Under the pieces are notes generated by a model. The model was not told where the DNA came from, searched no databases, and worked only from the letters and a program-made list of their open reading frames with translations. Shown in pieces: positions 7,093-17,783 of a stretch of DNA of 64,000 bases. The stretch comes from CAWBLP01 sp963789495 (GTDB lineage: Bacteria; Pseudomonadota; Alphaproteobacteria; Acetobacterales; Acetobacteraceae). The stretch lies in assembly GCA_963789495.1 (NCBI GenBank), contig CAWBLP010000018.1, forward strand, positions 418,302 through 482,301, read 5' to 3'. The first letter of the stretch is position 1. Each line of letters starts with the position of its first letter. The translations under genes and the position numbers were made by a program.

Positions 7093-9058
7093 TCCCGGAA
7101 CTCGGCCACTTCGCCCTCGCCCTGGCCGTCGCCATCGCCGCCGCCCAGGCGGTGCTGCCGCTTTGGGGCGCGCAGGACCGCGACGCCCGGCTGATGGCCG
7201 CGGCCCCGGCGCTCGCACTCGGCCAGATGCTCGCGCTGCTCGCCTCCTATGCCTGCCTGGTCTGGTCGGCGGTGGTGGACGACTTCTCCGTGCTCAACAT
7301 CGCGGAGAACTCCAACAGCCTGAAACCGCTGCTTTACAAGATCACCGGCACCTGGGGGAACCACGAAGGCTCCATCCTGCTGTGGTGCCTGATCCTGGCC
7401 CTGTGCGGCGGCGCGGTCGGGCTGTTCGGCCGCAGGCTGCCCTCCTCGCTGCGCGCACGGGTGATCGGCGTGCTGGGTTGCGTCTCCGCCGGCTTCCTGC
7501 TGTTCGCGCTGACCGAGTCCAACCCGTTCCAGCGCCTTTGGCCGCCGCCGCTCGACGGGCGGGACATGAACCCGCTGCTGCAGGACCCCGGCCTCGCCTT
7601 CCATCCGCCGATGCTCTACGCGGGCTATGTCGGCTTCGCGATCCCCTTCGCCTTCGCCGTCGCCGCGCTGCTGGAGGGCCGGGTGGATGCCGCCTGGGGC
7701 CGCTGGGTCCGCCCCTGGACGCTCGGCGCCTGGTCGCTGCTGACCGGCGGCATCGCACTCGGCTCCTGGTGGGCCTATTACGAGCTCGGCTGGGGCGGCT
7801 ACTGGTTCTGGGACCCGGTGGAGAACGCCTCGCTGCTGCCCTGGCTGGCCGGCACCGCCCTGCTGCACTCCGCCATCGTGGTGGAGAAGCGCGAGGCGCT
7901 GAAGATCTGGACCATCCTGCTGGCGATCGGCACGTTTTCCCTGTCGCTGTGCGGCACCTTCCTGGTCCGCTCCGGCATCCTGAACTCGGTGCACGCCTTC
8001 GCCGGTCGACCGACCCGCGGCGTGTTCATCCTGGCGCTGCTGGCGCTGGTGATCGGCGGCAGCCTGCTGCTGTTCGCGCTGCGCGCGCCGGCCATGGCGC
8101 CCGACCGGCCTGTTTGCGCCGGTCTCGCGGGAGGGCGCGCTGGTGCTGAACAACGTTCTGCTGTGCTCGATCTGCGCGGTGGTGCTGACCGGCACGGTCT
8201 ATCCGCTGCTGGCCGCGCTGTTCGGCGACAAGCTCAGCGTCGGGCCGCCCTATTTCCAGCTGACGGTGTTCCCGCTGTGCATCCCGCTGTTCGCCGCGAT
8301 GTCGATCGGCCCGGTGATGCCGTGGAAGCGCGCGGCACTGCTGGCCGGCACTGCTGCGGCTGTGGTGGGCGGCCCTGGCCGCTGCGGCCGTCGGCGTGAT
8401 CGCGGCGTTCGGCCTGGGCCACGCGTCTCGCCGCGCTGGGCTTCGCCGCCGCCGCCTGGCTGATCCTGGGCGCCTTCGCCGAACCGGTGCAGCGGCTGCG
8501 GCTGTTCCGCGTGCCGCTCGCCGCAGCCGCGCGCGCGACTGGCGGCCCAGCCGCTGGCGGTCTGGGGGTCGGCCATCGCCCATGCCGGCATGGGCGTGAC
8601 GGTGGCGGGCATCGCCGGCATGTCGCTGGCGGTGCACGCGATCGTCGCGGTGCAGCCCGGGCCAGACCGCGCATCTGGGCGGCTATGAGTGGACCCTGCT
8701 GGGCATGCACGACGCCAGGCCGGCTCCAACTGGACCGCGCACGGGTCGCCGATCTGCGGGTCACGCGCGACGGGCAGAGGTGGCAGACGCTGCATCCTGC
8801 ATGCGCCGGCAGTTCACCGTGCAGCAGCAGACCGTCGCCGACACCGCGATCGCAGACCAACGGGCTGCGCGATCTGTACACGGTGCTGGGTGAGGAACGG
8901 GACGGCAAGGCGATGCTGCGGCTGAACGTCAATCCGCTGGCGCCCTGGATCTGGCTGGGCGCACTGGTCATGGCCTGCGGCGGCGCGTTGTCGCTGGCCG
9001 ACCGCCGGTTGCGCGTCGGCGCCCCGTCCCGGCGGATGCGCGATACCGGCGCGTATGA
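7089..9058 (+). CDS. ccmF: Heme lyase CcmF, multiply frameshifted
   Basis: CcmF attaches heme to apocytochrome c. The first ~340 codons are intact and carry the family hallmarks: VYxKITGTWGNHEGS-like block near residue 80, the WWAYYELGWGGYWFWDPVEN heme-handling WWD loop near 225, and LLHSAIVVEKR. After about 8105 the frame breaks repeatedly: NNVLLCSICAVVLTGTVYPL continues in another frame (from ~8120), then AAAAWLILGAFAEP, then LAVWGSAIAHAGMGVT, VQPG/QTAHLGGYEWTLLGMHD, and LYTVLGEERDGKAMLRLNVNPLAPWIWLGAL, each in a shifted frame. At least six single-base changes are needed to join them, several in G or C runs (for example an extra G near 8660). All expected protein segments are present in order, which favours sequencing error over decay. 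Confidence 0.88.
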
Positions 9059-9068
9059 GGCGGCGCGA

Positions 9069-9628
9069 ATGACCCCGCTGCAACGCCGGCTGTTCCTGAC
9101 TGCTCCGCTGGCCTCCGGCGGCGGTCGGCGGCAGCGCCTTCTGGGTGCTGCTGGAGCGGCTGCGCGAGGGCACCTACGACCCGCACGGTCGTACCGAACC
9201 CGCTGATCGGCAAGCCGGTGCCGGTGTTCTGCGCTGCCTGGGTTGCCGCCTGGCCCGGGTTTCTCCAGCACCGATATTACCGACCGCGCCAAGCCGTTGC
9301 TGCTGAACTTCTTTGCCTCCTGGTGCCTGCCCTGCGTGCAGGAAGCGCCGGTGCTGATGGCCCTGAAGCAGCGCGGGCTGCCGATCTGGGGTGTCGCCTA
9401 CAAGGACAAGCCGGAACCCGCCGCGGCGTTCCTGCAGCAGAACGGCAATCCCTACCAGCGCGTCGCAGTGGACCAGCCCGGCCGGGCGGCGATCGATTTC
9501 GGCCTGTACGGCGTGCCGGAAACCTATCTGGTGGACGGCACGGCATCCTGCGCTGGCGCTGGGCCGGCGGTCTGAGCGACGACGTGGTGCGCCAGTCGCT
9601 CGATCCGCTGCTGAAGGCCACCTCTTGA
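9069..9628 (+). CDS. ccmG: Thiol-disulfide oxidoreductase CcmG/DsbE, frameshifted
   Basis: Periplasmic thioredoxin-like protein that reduces the apocytochrome CXXCH cysteines. The thioredoxin core is readable at 9243-9540: LLLNFFASWCLPCVQEAPVL (active site WCLPC), GVAYKDKPEPAAAFL and the cis-proline loop GVPETYLVDG. The N-terminal anchor (MTPLQRRLFLTAPL, start ATG 9069) and the C-terminal ILRWRWAGGLSDDVV segment are in other frames. At least three frameshifts (near 9110-9120, 9190-9240 and 9540) separate the pieces. The order and completeness are as for an intact ccmG. Its stop overlaps the region just before ccmH. Confidence 0.87.
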
Positions 9629-9660
9629 GCGGCTGCGGTGCGCCTGTCCTGCGGCGGCTC

Positions 9661-10101
9661 ATGACAGCACTCGGCCTGCTGCTGCTGGCGTCCGGTTCGG
9701 CCGCAGCGGTGAGCGATCCGCGCGAGATGTTGCCCGATCCGCGGCAGGAGCAGCGGGCCGAGGATATCGGCGCCGGGTTGCGCTGCCTGGTCTGCCAGAA
9801 CGAAAGCATCGAGGCCTCGGACGCCGATCTCGCGCGCGACCTGCGCCGGATCATTCGCCAGCACATCGCGTCGGGCGACAGCAACCGGCAGATCATTGCC
9901 TGGATGGTCGCGCGCTACGGCGATTTCGTTCGGCTGCGGCCGCCGTTCGACATGCTGACGCTGGTGCTGTGGGGTGCGCCGGTTCTCGCGCCGGGCATCG
10001 GCGGCGCGGCGATCGTGCTGGCGCGGCTCCGCCGACCGGCACCGCCGGCACCGCTGACCGACGAGGAACGCCGCCGCGTCGGCGAGCTGCTGGGCAGTTG
10101 A
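9661..10101 (+). CDS. ccmH: Cytochrome c maturation protein CcmH
   Basis: Thiol oxidoreductase subunit of the heme ligation complex. It has a signal/anchor segment (TALGLLLLASGSAAA), the RCLVCQN redox motif (LRCLVCQNESIEASDADLA context) near residue 40, the RQHIASGDSNRQII helix and a C-terminal membrane helix (WGAPVLAPGIGGAAIVLAR). 146 residues, as expected for the short CcmH. The start is uncertain: ATG 9661 gives a normal signal peptide, but TTG 9625 overlapping the ccmG stop is also possible. The only gene of the distal half of the operon without a frameshift. Confidence 0.93.
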   Translation: MTALGLLLLASGSAAAVSDPREMLPDPRQEQRAEDIGAGLRCLVCQNESIEASDADLARDLRRIIRQHIASGDSNRQIIAWMVARYGDFVRLRPPFDMLTLVLWGAPVLAPGIGGAAIVLARLRRPAPPAPLTDEERRRVGELLGS

Positions 10102-10111
10102 GGCTCCGCGC

Positions 10112-10826
10112 ATGATCTGGCTCGCTGCCGCGTCTGTCGGCCGTTGTCGCACTGGGGCCGCTGGCCTGGACGCTGCGCCGTTCGGCCCGCGGCGCACGGC
10201 CGGCGCGACGCGGCGCTGAACTTCCACCGCGCGCAGCTGGTGGAACTGGACCGCGACCTGGCGGATGGCCGTGTCGCACGCGGAGGAGCATGCCGCCGCG
10301 GTGCTGGAGGTGCAGCGCCGCGCCCTGGCCGCCGCCGAGGAGCGCGACGTGCCGCCCTGCCGGAGGCGCTCGCTCGCCCGTGCTGATCGCCTTGATCCTG
10401 GTGCCGCTGGCGGCGTTCGCCTTGTATGCCGTCGGCGGCTCGCCGGACATCCCGTCGGTCCCGCGGGCGGAACGCATCGCAGCGGCAAAGCAGCGTGCGG
10501 CGCAGCAAGCGGCCGCGATCGATCTGCTGCGGCAGAAACTGCAAGCGCTGGACCCGCACACCCCGCGCGCGCGGCAGGGCTATATCCTGCTGGGCAATGC
10601 CGAGGCGCAACGAGGCCACATGCAGCAGGCGGCCGACGCCTGGTGCACGGCACTGGAAAGCCGGTTCGACCCGACACTGGCCGCCGAGGCGGGTGAGGCA
10701 ATGACCGAAGCATCCGGCCGGGTTACCGAGCAGGCGGCGTCGCTGTTCCGCCGTGCACTGGCCGAGGCGCCGGCCGACGCGCCATGGCGCCCGATTGCGG
10801 AGAAACGACTGGCGCAGGAACGCTGA
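10112..10826 (+). CDS. ccmI: Cytochrome c biogenesis protein CcmI, frameshifted
   Basis: Membrane-anchored TPR protein that chaperones apocytochrome c. Pieces in order: MIWLAAASVG start (10112), PLAWTLRR and ALNFHRAQLVELDRDLADGR (the conserved N-terminal amphipathic block after the first helix), VLEVQRRALAAAEE, then a clean frame from about 10380 with the second helix (LIALILVPLAAFALYAVGG), a TPR-like repeat (GYILLGNAEAQRGHMQQAADAW) and the C-terminus. The first 270 bases need about four single-base corrections. Followed by the hairpin repeat at 10831. Confidence 0.83.
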
Positions 10827-10830
10827 GCGG

Positions 10831-11084
10831 GCATCCGCAGGCTGTGCGCCGCATGCCGTGCTTGTGGGTGAGACGCAGGAAGCATCGGGGGCGTTGCCCC
10901 CGAAACCCCCAGCAAGGAGCGCTGCCCCTTGCATCCCCGCCAAGGGCCCGGCCCTTGGAACCGACTCTGTTTGGGGTGGGGAGGGGGCCGTTCCGCGATG
11001 CTCGTGTGGTCCGAGACCGCCACGCCCCCTCCCCGCCCCAAACCGAATCCGATTGCAAAGGCTGAGCCTTTGCTGGAGGTCCAG
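10831..11084. repeat. Multi-hairpin dispersed repeat, copy A left part
   Basis: A G+C-rich non-coding repeat made of consecutive hairpins: GGGGGCGTTGCCCCC, an imperfect GCAAGGAGCGCTGCCCCTTGC, CCAAGGGCCCGGCCCTTGG, a long stem TTTGGGGTGGGGAGGGGGC pairing with GCCCCCTCCCCGCCCCAAA, and GCAAAGGCTGAGCCTTTGC. The stretch at 22345-22623 is a second, nearly collinear copy. The IS110 element starts after CCAG at 11084, and the remainder of this copy continues at 12376. The outermost ~70 bases (10832-10901) are an imperfect inverted repeat of 12401-12470. Confidence 0.85.
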
Positions 11085-12375
11085 CGACTGTCTTAGTTGT
11101 CAAGCGTCGTGTCGCCTTTTCATTGTCCGGCGCGGGCGGCGTCGCCTCAAGACTGACGCTGCGCGCCATCGCCTGCGGCGACTTCGGTCCTGACCCGACG
11201 CCGCCCGCCCCAGGCCTGGCTTCAGTCGGCACGACAGCGTCCTTCACGCGGCGCGCCATGGCGTGTTGTTCCGCACCATCGCGTTGAGGATCGTCAGCAA
11301 GCGTCGCATGCACGCAACCAGAGCCACCTTGCGCGGCTTGCCGGCCGCCCGAAGGCGCTGGTACGTCTCCTTCAGCACCGGGTTCCATCGGCTGCCGATC
11401 CAGGCGGCCATGTAGAGCGCCGCTCGCACCGCGCCGCGCCCGCCGCGGATATGCCGCGTGCCATGGTGCTGACCACTGTCATGCGCAACCGGAGCGACAC
11501 CCACCAGCGCGGCGATGCGACGCCGGTCGAGGCTGCCCAGTTCAGGCAAATCCGCCAGCAGCGTCCGGGTGGTGGCAGCGCCGACACCGGGCACCGACAG
11601 CAGCAGCGCCGCCCGCTCGCACCACGCCGGGCTCGCCCGCACCGCGGCGTCCAGATCGGCGTCGAGCTGGCTCAACGCCTTGTTCAGCCACGCCAGATGC
11701 GCCGCCAACTGGCGGCGGACCGCCGCAAGCCTTGCCTGCTGCGAGCGCATCGTCTCGGTGCTGATCATCTCCACCAGTTGACGCCGGCGCGCGACCAGGT
11801 CCGCCAGCTCACACGCCGCCGCGTCCGGTTGCGGCCGTTGTTCCGGTCGGATCGCCGCAGCGAAACCGGCAATGACCCGCGGATCCAACCGATCGGTCTT
11901 GGCCAGACAACCGCTCGCGCGGGCGAAATCGCGGATCTGCCGCGGGTTGACCACCGCCACCGGCAGGCCGGCACCCCACAGCGCCGCCGTCACGACCCGC
12001 TCGAAGCCGCCGGTCGCTTCCAGCACGATCAAGGTCGGCGCGCACGGTCGCAGCCGCACCAGCAGATCGTCGAGGCCCGCCGCATCGCGGTTCAGGCGAA
12101 ACGCTGCGCCGGACGGGTGAACGAAAACGTCGATATGCGCCTTGCCGACATCGATGCCGACGAAGCACGCAGCGGAGTGTGTCGCATCCATGGGATCCCG
12201 TCCTTGCTGATGCGGGCTCGACGAGCGGCCCGGGCGACTGTTCGGGCTCAGGGATGACGTCGCGGATGGCACCCCGCGCTGGACCACGGGCTCGCTCGCC
12301 CCAGGAGGCAACGGGGTTCCATCCGCACCCGACACCGCAATTCTACCACGGGACGGGAGCGCGGGAGAGATACAA
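11085..12375 (-). mobile_element. IS110-family insertion element
   Basis: About 1.29 kb between two parts of the dispersed repeat. Boundaries are inferred by comparing the interrupted copy (10831-12470) with the uninterrupted copy at 22345-22623: the sequence CCAG/GAGGCATAGCCTCCTGG is split after CCAG. It holds one transposase gene (11244-12191, minus strand), about 160 bases of non-coding sequence downstream of it and about 185 bases upstream. No target duplication or inverted termini are evident, as usual for IS110 elements. In this family one non-coding end encodes the bridge RNA that picks donor and target; the 12192-12375 region, upstream of the transposase, is the likely place. Exact ends could be off by several bases. 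Confidence 0.75.
11244..12191 (-). CDS. IS110-family transposase
   Basis: DEDD recombinase of the IS110 family. The N-terminal RuvC-like domain has GIDVGKAHIDV (first acidic residue) and VLEATGGFE, followed by the KTDRLDPRVIA motif. The C-terminal Transposase_20 domain has the helix-hairpin-helix SVPGVGAATTRTLLADLPELG, then LVGVAP, HIRGGRGAVRAALYMAA (with catalytic-serine-region context) and PRKVALVACMRRLLTILNAM. The ATG at 12191 is chosen: AAGGA lies about 9 bases upstream, and the longer frame to 12485 runs through the flanking repeat. 315 residues is a normal length, and no stop or frameshift is seen, so the element may be active. Confidence 0.93.
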   Translation of the reverse strand: MDATHSAACFVGIDVGKAHIDVFVHPSGAAFRLNRDAAGLDDLLVRLRPCAPTLIVLEATGGFERVVTAALWGAGLPVAVVNPRQIRDFARASGCLAKTDRLDPRVIAGFAAAIRPEQRPQPDAAACELADLVARRRQLVEMISTETMRSQQARLAAVRRQLAAHLAWLNKALSQLDADLDAAVRASPAWCERAALLLSVPGVGAATTRTLLADLPELGSLDRRRIAALVGVAPVAHDSGQHHGTRHIRGGRGAVRAALYMAAWIGSRWNPVLKETYQRLRAAGKPRKVALVACMRRLLTILNAMVRNNTPWRAA

Positions 12376-12470
12376 GGAGGCATAGCCTCCTGGTGGGGTG
12401 CGGGGCAACGCCCCGACGCTTGCGGCGTCCCACCCACAAGTACGGCATGCGGCGCACAGCCTGCGGACGT
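12376..12470. repeat. Multi-hairpin dispersed repeat, copy A right part
   Basis: Continuation of the repeat interrupted by IS110. It starts with the arm GAGGCATAGCCTCCTGG, then GGTGGGGTGCGGGGCAACGCCCC, then a ~70-base arm (ending CAGCCTGCGGAC) that is the imperfect reverse complement of 10832-10901. In the uninterrupted copy (22345-22623) the same order of hairpins is contiguous. Confidence 0.8.
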
Positions 12471-12542
12471 CGGCCTCCGATCCATCCAACGCCAAGCCCG
12501 CGGCGCCCGGTAGCGCCGCGGTTAGCCACGCCGTGAGAAGTC

Positions 12543-13211
12543 TCAGCCTGCAATCAGTCGGTGCTGACCGACCCCGCTTCCGGACCCTTCGCCCCCTGCA
12601 CGACGGCCATCCGTACCTGTCTGACCCTCCTGCAAGGCAGGGACCCCGGCTCGCTCCAGGGCCGACGCATGGACGAAGATGTCCTTGCCGCCGCCCTCAG
12701 GCGTGATGAAGCCGAACCCCTTGTCCGGGTTGTACCACTTCACCGTGCCCACCATTTCGACCGCCGAACTCAGATCCACCTGCCGGCGTGGACCGCTCGG
12801 CGCACCACCGCGTGAGGGCGGCGGCCGGCGCGCAGACGGCGCCTCGGCGGTGCTCTCATCGACGCTGACGACCTGGTCGATCTGACGACCCTTCTGGCCA
12901 TTGCCGATCCGGACCCGCAGCGTCGCGCCAGGACTGACCGTCTGATAGCCCGCGGCCTGCAATGCGTTGACATGCAGGAACACGTCACCCGAGCCATCAG
13001 ACAGGGCGGCGAAGCCGTAACCCTTCTCGGAATTGAACCACTTTACACTTGCTTCGACATCGGCGGCGGTCGATGTGGTTGCGAAGGACGGAAAGGGCAT
13101 TGGGCTCGGCGTGTTGCCGTAGAAGTTGTCGTCGTCGAACCCACGGCGGCGAGACTGCCATTGCCGCCCGCTTTTCGGTGCTCTCAAGGTAGACTGTCCT
13201 CTGTGTCGCAT
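12543..13211 (-). CDS. Double cold-shock-domain protein (C-terminal frameshift)
   Basis: Cytoplasmic RNA/single-strand DNA-binding protein with two CSDs. The first has VKWFNSEKGYGFAAL (RNP1 KGYGF) and DVFLHVNAL (RNP2); the second has VKWYNPDKGFGFITPEGGGKDIFVHASALERAG. They are separated by a Pro/Arg/Ser-rich linker. Family members end GQTVRMAVVQGAKGPEAGSVSTD; that sequence is present in the other frame after LQEGQT, so one extra base near 12617 (around CAGACAGGTACGG on the coding strand) shifts the last ~20 codons. The corrected stop would be at 12554. Start at 13211 (MRHRGQ) is approximate; an in-frame ATG also lies at 13244. Confidence 0.85.
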   Translation of the reverse strand: MRHRGQSTLRAPKSGRQWQSRRRGFDDDNFYGNTPSPMPFPSFATTSTAADVEASVKWFNSEKGYGFAALSDGSGDVFLHVNALQAAGYQTVSPGATLRVRIGNGQKGRQIDQVVSVDESTAEAPSARRPPPSRGGAPSGPRRQVDLSSAVEMVGTVKWYNPDKGFGFITPEGGGKDIFVHASALERAGVPALQEGQTGTDGRRAGGEGSGSGVGQHRLIAG

Positions 13212-13456
13212 CGGAATTACTGGCCAGTAGGCGCCCGATGGCATGACAGTGTTAGCATGCGAGACGGCATTCGATCAAACGCTGCCATGCGAATTCTCGC
13301 AAACGCAATAACCGAATGAGCGTCGCTTGCCGACCACTTGGCCTCGCCGACCCGACGCCGCCGCCCCGACGCCGGTCCGCAACATTACCCGGCGCAGCCG
13401 ATCCGGTTGCGCGCAATTTCCTTGCGCGACGGCGGCATCCTGTCACCACGAAACAG

Positions 13457-13489
13457 CCACGCTGCGCGCACCGGGTGCGCGCAGCGTGG
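13457..13489. repeat. Strong hairpin in the csp-pgsA gap
   Basis: CCACGCTGCGCGCA and TGCGCGCAGCGTGG form a perfect 14-bp inverted repeat with a 5-base loop. There is no T-run on either side, so it is not a standard intrinsic terminator. It lies in a ~400-base non-coding gap (13212-13612) between the divergent cold-shock gene and pgsA. I see no other structured feature or gene in that gap. Confidence 0.6.
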
Positions 13490-13612
13490 CCCGGCCGAAG
13501 CGCGCCGTAACAGTGAAAGCGATGCCGCTCGAGCGATGCCGCGCCCGACCAGCGGCATGTTGCGATGCAGCCACTCCCCGAACGCGCCGGGACAGGCTAG
13601 GCTGGCCGCCAC

Positions 13613-14216
13613 ATGCTGACGGATCTGCCCAACGTCCTGACCCTTTCACGCATCGCGGCGATCCCGATGCTGGTGGTGCTGATCGCCTTGCACCAACCCG
13701 GGGCCGACCTGGCGGCCTGCATCCTGTTCAGCGCCGCGGCGATCACCGACTATTTCGACGGCAAGCTGGCCCGCTCCCGCCGCCAGCAATCCGACCTCGG
13801 GCGCATGCTGGACCCGATTGCCGACAAGCTGCTGGTCGGCGCGGCCCTGATGATGCTGGTCGGCAAGGGGCGGCTGTCCGACTGGGGGCTTTATCCGGCG
13901 ATCGTGATCATGCTGCGCGAGATCCTGGTCAGCGGACTGCGCGAATACCTGGCCGGGATCCGCATCGGCCTGCCTGTGACACGCCTCGCCAAATGGAAGA
14001 CCGGCTTTCAGATGGGGGCTCTGGGCACATTGCTCGCCGGCAACAGTACCCGCGATCCTGCTGCACCTGTCGTTTCTTCCCGTGTCGGCAATCGGCGAGG
14101 CGATGCTGTGGGTCGCGGCAGCGCTGACCATGATCACCGGCTGGGATTACCTGACCGCCGGGCTGCGTCACGCGACCGGCCCTGCTCAGGCCGGGGTGGC
14201 AGCCAAGCAGCCGTGA
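13613..14216 (+). CDS. pgsA: CDP-diacylglycerol-glycerol-3-phosphate phosphatidyltransferase, frameshifted
   Basis: Membrane enzyme making phosphatidylglycerol phosphate. The CDP-alcohol phosphotransferase motif D-x2-D-G-x2-A-R-x8-G-x3-D-x3-D is present: TDYFDGKLARSRRQQSDLGRML followed by DPIADK. The N-terminal LPNVLTLSRIAAIP is typical of PgsA. After LLAGN near 14045 the observed frame runs into the next gene. Shifting frame at 14046-14050 restores PAILLHLSFLPVSAIGEAML ... WDYLTAGLRH and a stop at 14214-14216. So one indel near an A/C run separates the two parts; without it pgsA and mobB appear falsely fused. Confidence 0.88.
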
Positions 14217-14719
14217 AGGTCCTGGGCATCGTCGGCTGGTCGGGCAGCGGCAAGACCTCGCTGCTGGAGATGCTGCTGCCGCGGCTGCGCGCGCGCGGCC
14301 TCAGCGTGTCCACCATCAAGCACGCGCATCACGGCTTCGACATGGACCGGCCGGGCAAGGACAGCTACCGCCATCGCCAGGCCGGCGCGCAGGAGGTGCT
14401 GGTCTCCACCGCCGCGCGCTGGGCACTGCTGCATGAGGTGAGCGGGCCGGAACCCGGCCTGCCGGACCTGCTCGCGCGGCTGGCGCCGGTCGACCTGGTT
14501 CTGGTGGAAGGCTTCAAGACCCACAGCTTCGCCAAGCTGGAAGTGCATCGGCCGGCACTGGGCAAGCCGCCGATCTGGCCGGTCGAGGCGGGGGTGGTCG
14601 CCGTTGCCTCGGACAGCCCGATCGAGGTCGGCGCCCGCGCGCTGCTGCCATTGAACCAGCCGGACACCATCGCCAAGTGGGTCGGGGAGCAGTGGCAGAG
14701 GTTCATTGCGGTGGCTTGA
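14213..14719 (+). CDS. mobB: Molybdopterin-guanine dinucleotide biosynthesis adaptor MobB
   Basis: GTP-binding P-loop protein that helps MobA form the guanine dinucleotide molybdenum cofactor. Walker A is GWSGSGKTS at residues 7-15, then IKHAHHGFDMDRPGKDSYRHRQAGA (the conserved MobB block) and VDLVLVEGFK (Walker B-like). 168 residues, normal. The GTG start at 14213 overlaps the corrected pgsA stop by four bases (GTGA), so the pair is probably translationally coupled. Confidence 0.92.
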   Translation: MKVLGIVGWSGSGKTSLLEMLLPRLRARGLSVSTIKHAHHGFDMDRPGKDSYRHRQAGAQEVLVSTAARWALLHEVSGPEPGLPDLLARLAPVDLVLVEGFKTHSFAKLEVHRPALGKPPIWPVEAGVVAVASDSPIEVGARALLPLNQPDTIAKWVGEQWQRFIAVA

Positions 14720-14799
14720 CCCGCGATTTGCCGGCTGCGAGCTTGACTTTTACGCCCTTCCTCTGGATATCCGCCCTGTTGCGCGCCGCTGGCATCGCG

Positions 14800-16571
<1,772 letters not shown>

Positions 16572-16575
<4 letters not shown>

Positions 16576-17783
16576 ACGACGCCGCCCCCGCCACGGCACA
16601 TAAGAGCCGCTTCACCGCGTTCCAATGGGATGACCCGCTGCGCCTCGATGGGCAGCTGGACGAGGACGAGCGCGCCATCCGCGACGCCGCGCGGGCGTAT
16701 TGCCAGGACCGGCTGTTCCCGCGCGTGCTGCAAGCCAACCGGGCCGAGACATTCGATCGCTCCATCATGAACGAGATGGGCGAGATGGGCTTCCTGGGTG
16801 CCACGCTCGACAGCCACGGCTGTGCCGGCGTGAACTATGTCAGCTATGGGCTGATCTCCCGCGAGGTCGAGCGCGTCGATTCCGGCTATCGGTCCGCGTT
16901 CTCGGTGCAGTCCTCGCTGGTGATGTACCCGATCTGGGCGTTCGGTTCGGAGGCGCAGAAGGACAGGTTCCTGCCCAAGCTGCGCGCCGGAGACTTCGTC
17001 GGCTGCTTCGGGCTGACCGAGCCGGATGCCGGTTCCGATCCGGCCTCAATGCGGACGCGTGCCAAGAAGGCCGATGGCGGCTTCGTGCTGAACGGGTCAA
17101 AGACCTGGATCACCAATTCGCCGATCGCCGATGTGCTGGTGGTATGGGCGAAGGACGATGCCGGCGACATTCGCGGCTTCCTGCTGGAACGCGGCATGGC
17201 CGGGCTGACCACGCCGAAGATCGAGGGCAAGTTTTCGCTGCGCGCCTCGGTCACCGGCATGATCATGATGCAGGACGTGTTCGTCCCCGCGGAGAACATG
17301 TTGCCGGGGGTGAAGGGGCTGCGCGGGCCGTTCTCCTGCCTCAACAATGCGCGCTACGGCATCGCCTGGGGCGCGCTGGGGGCGGCGGAGTTCTGCTGGC
17401 ACGCGGCACGCGACTACACGATGCAGCGGATGATGTTCGGCAAGCCGCTGGCGGCGACGCAGCTGATCCAGAAGAAGCTCGCCGACATGCAGACCGAGAT
17501 CACGCTGGGCCTGCATGCGGTGCTGCGGCTGGGCCGGCTGATGGACGAGCACAATGCCGCGCCGGAGATGATCAGCCTGCTGAAGCGCAACAACTGCGGC
17601 AAGTCGCTGGATATCGCCCGGATGGCGCGTGACATGCACGGCGGCAACGGCATCGTCGACGAGTACCACGTGATCCGTCACGTGATGAACCTCGAGACCG
17701 TCAACACCTATGAGGGCACGCATGACGTGCATGCGCTGATCCTTGGCCGCGCGCAGACCGGTCTCTCCGCCTTCGGCGGCTGA
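16572..17783 (+). CDS. gcdH: Glutaryl-CoA dehydrogenase
   Basis: FAD acyl-CoA dehydrogenase that oxidises and decarboxylates glutaryl-CoA to crotonyl-CoA in lysine, tryptophan and benzoate breakdown. FAD/substrate motifs: CFGLTEPDAGSDP, KTWITNSP, and the C-terminal YEGTHDVHALILGRAQTG, where the Glu is the catalytic base. The RYGIAWGALGAAEFC and LETVNTYEGTHD context matches GcdH better than short-chain dehydrogenases. 403 residues is typical. AGGAAGC lies just before the ATG. Confidence 0.93.

Noticed and set aside
13613..14719. An apparent PgsA-MobB fusion protein of 368 residues
   Set aside because: The junction has no family similarity. A single frameshift near 14046 restores separate pgsA and mobB ends that overlap by four bases, as normal neighbours do.
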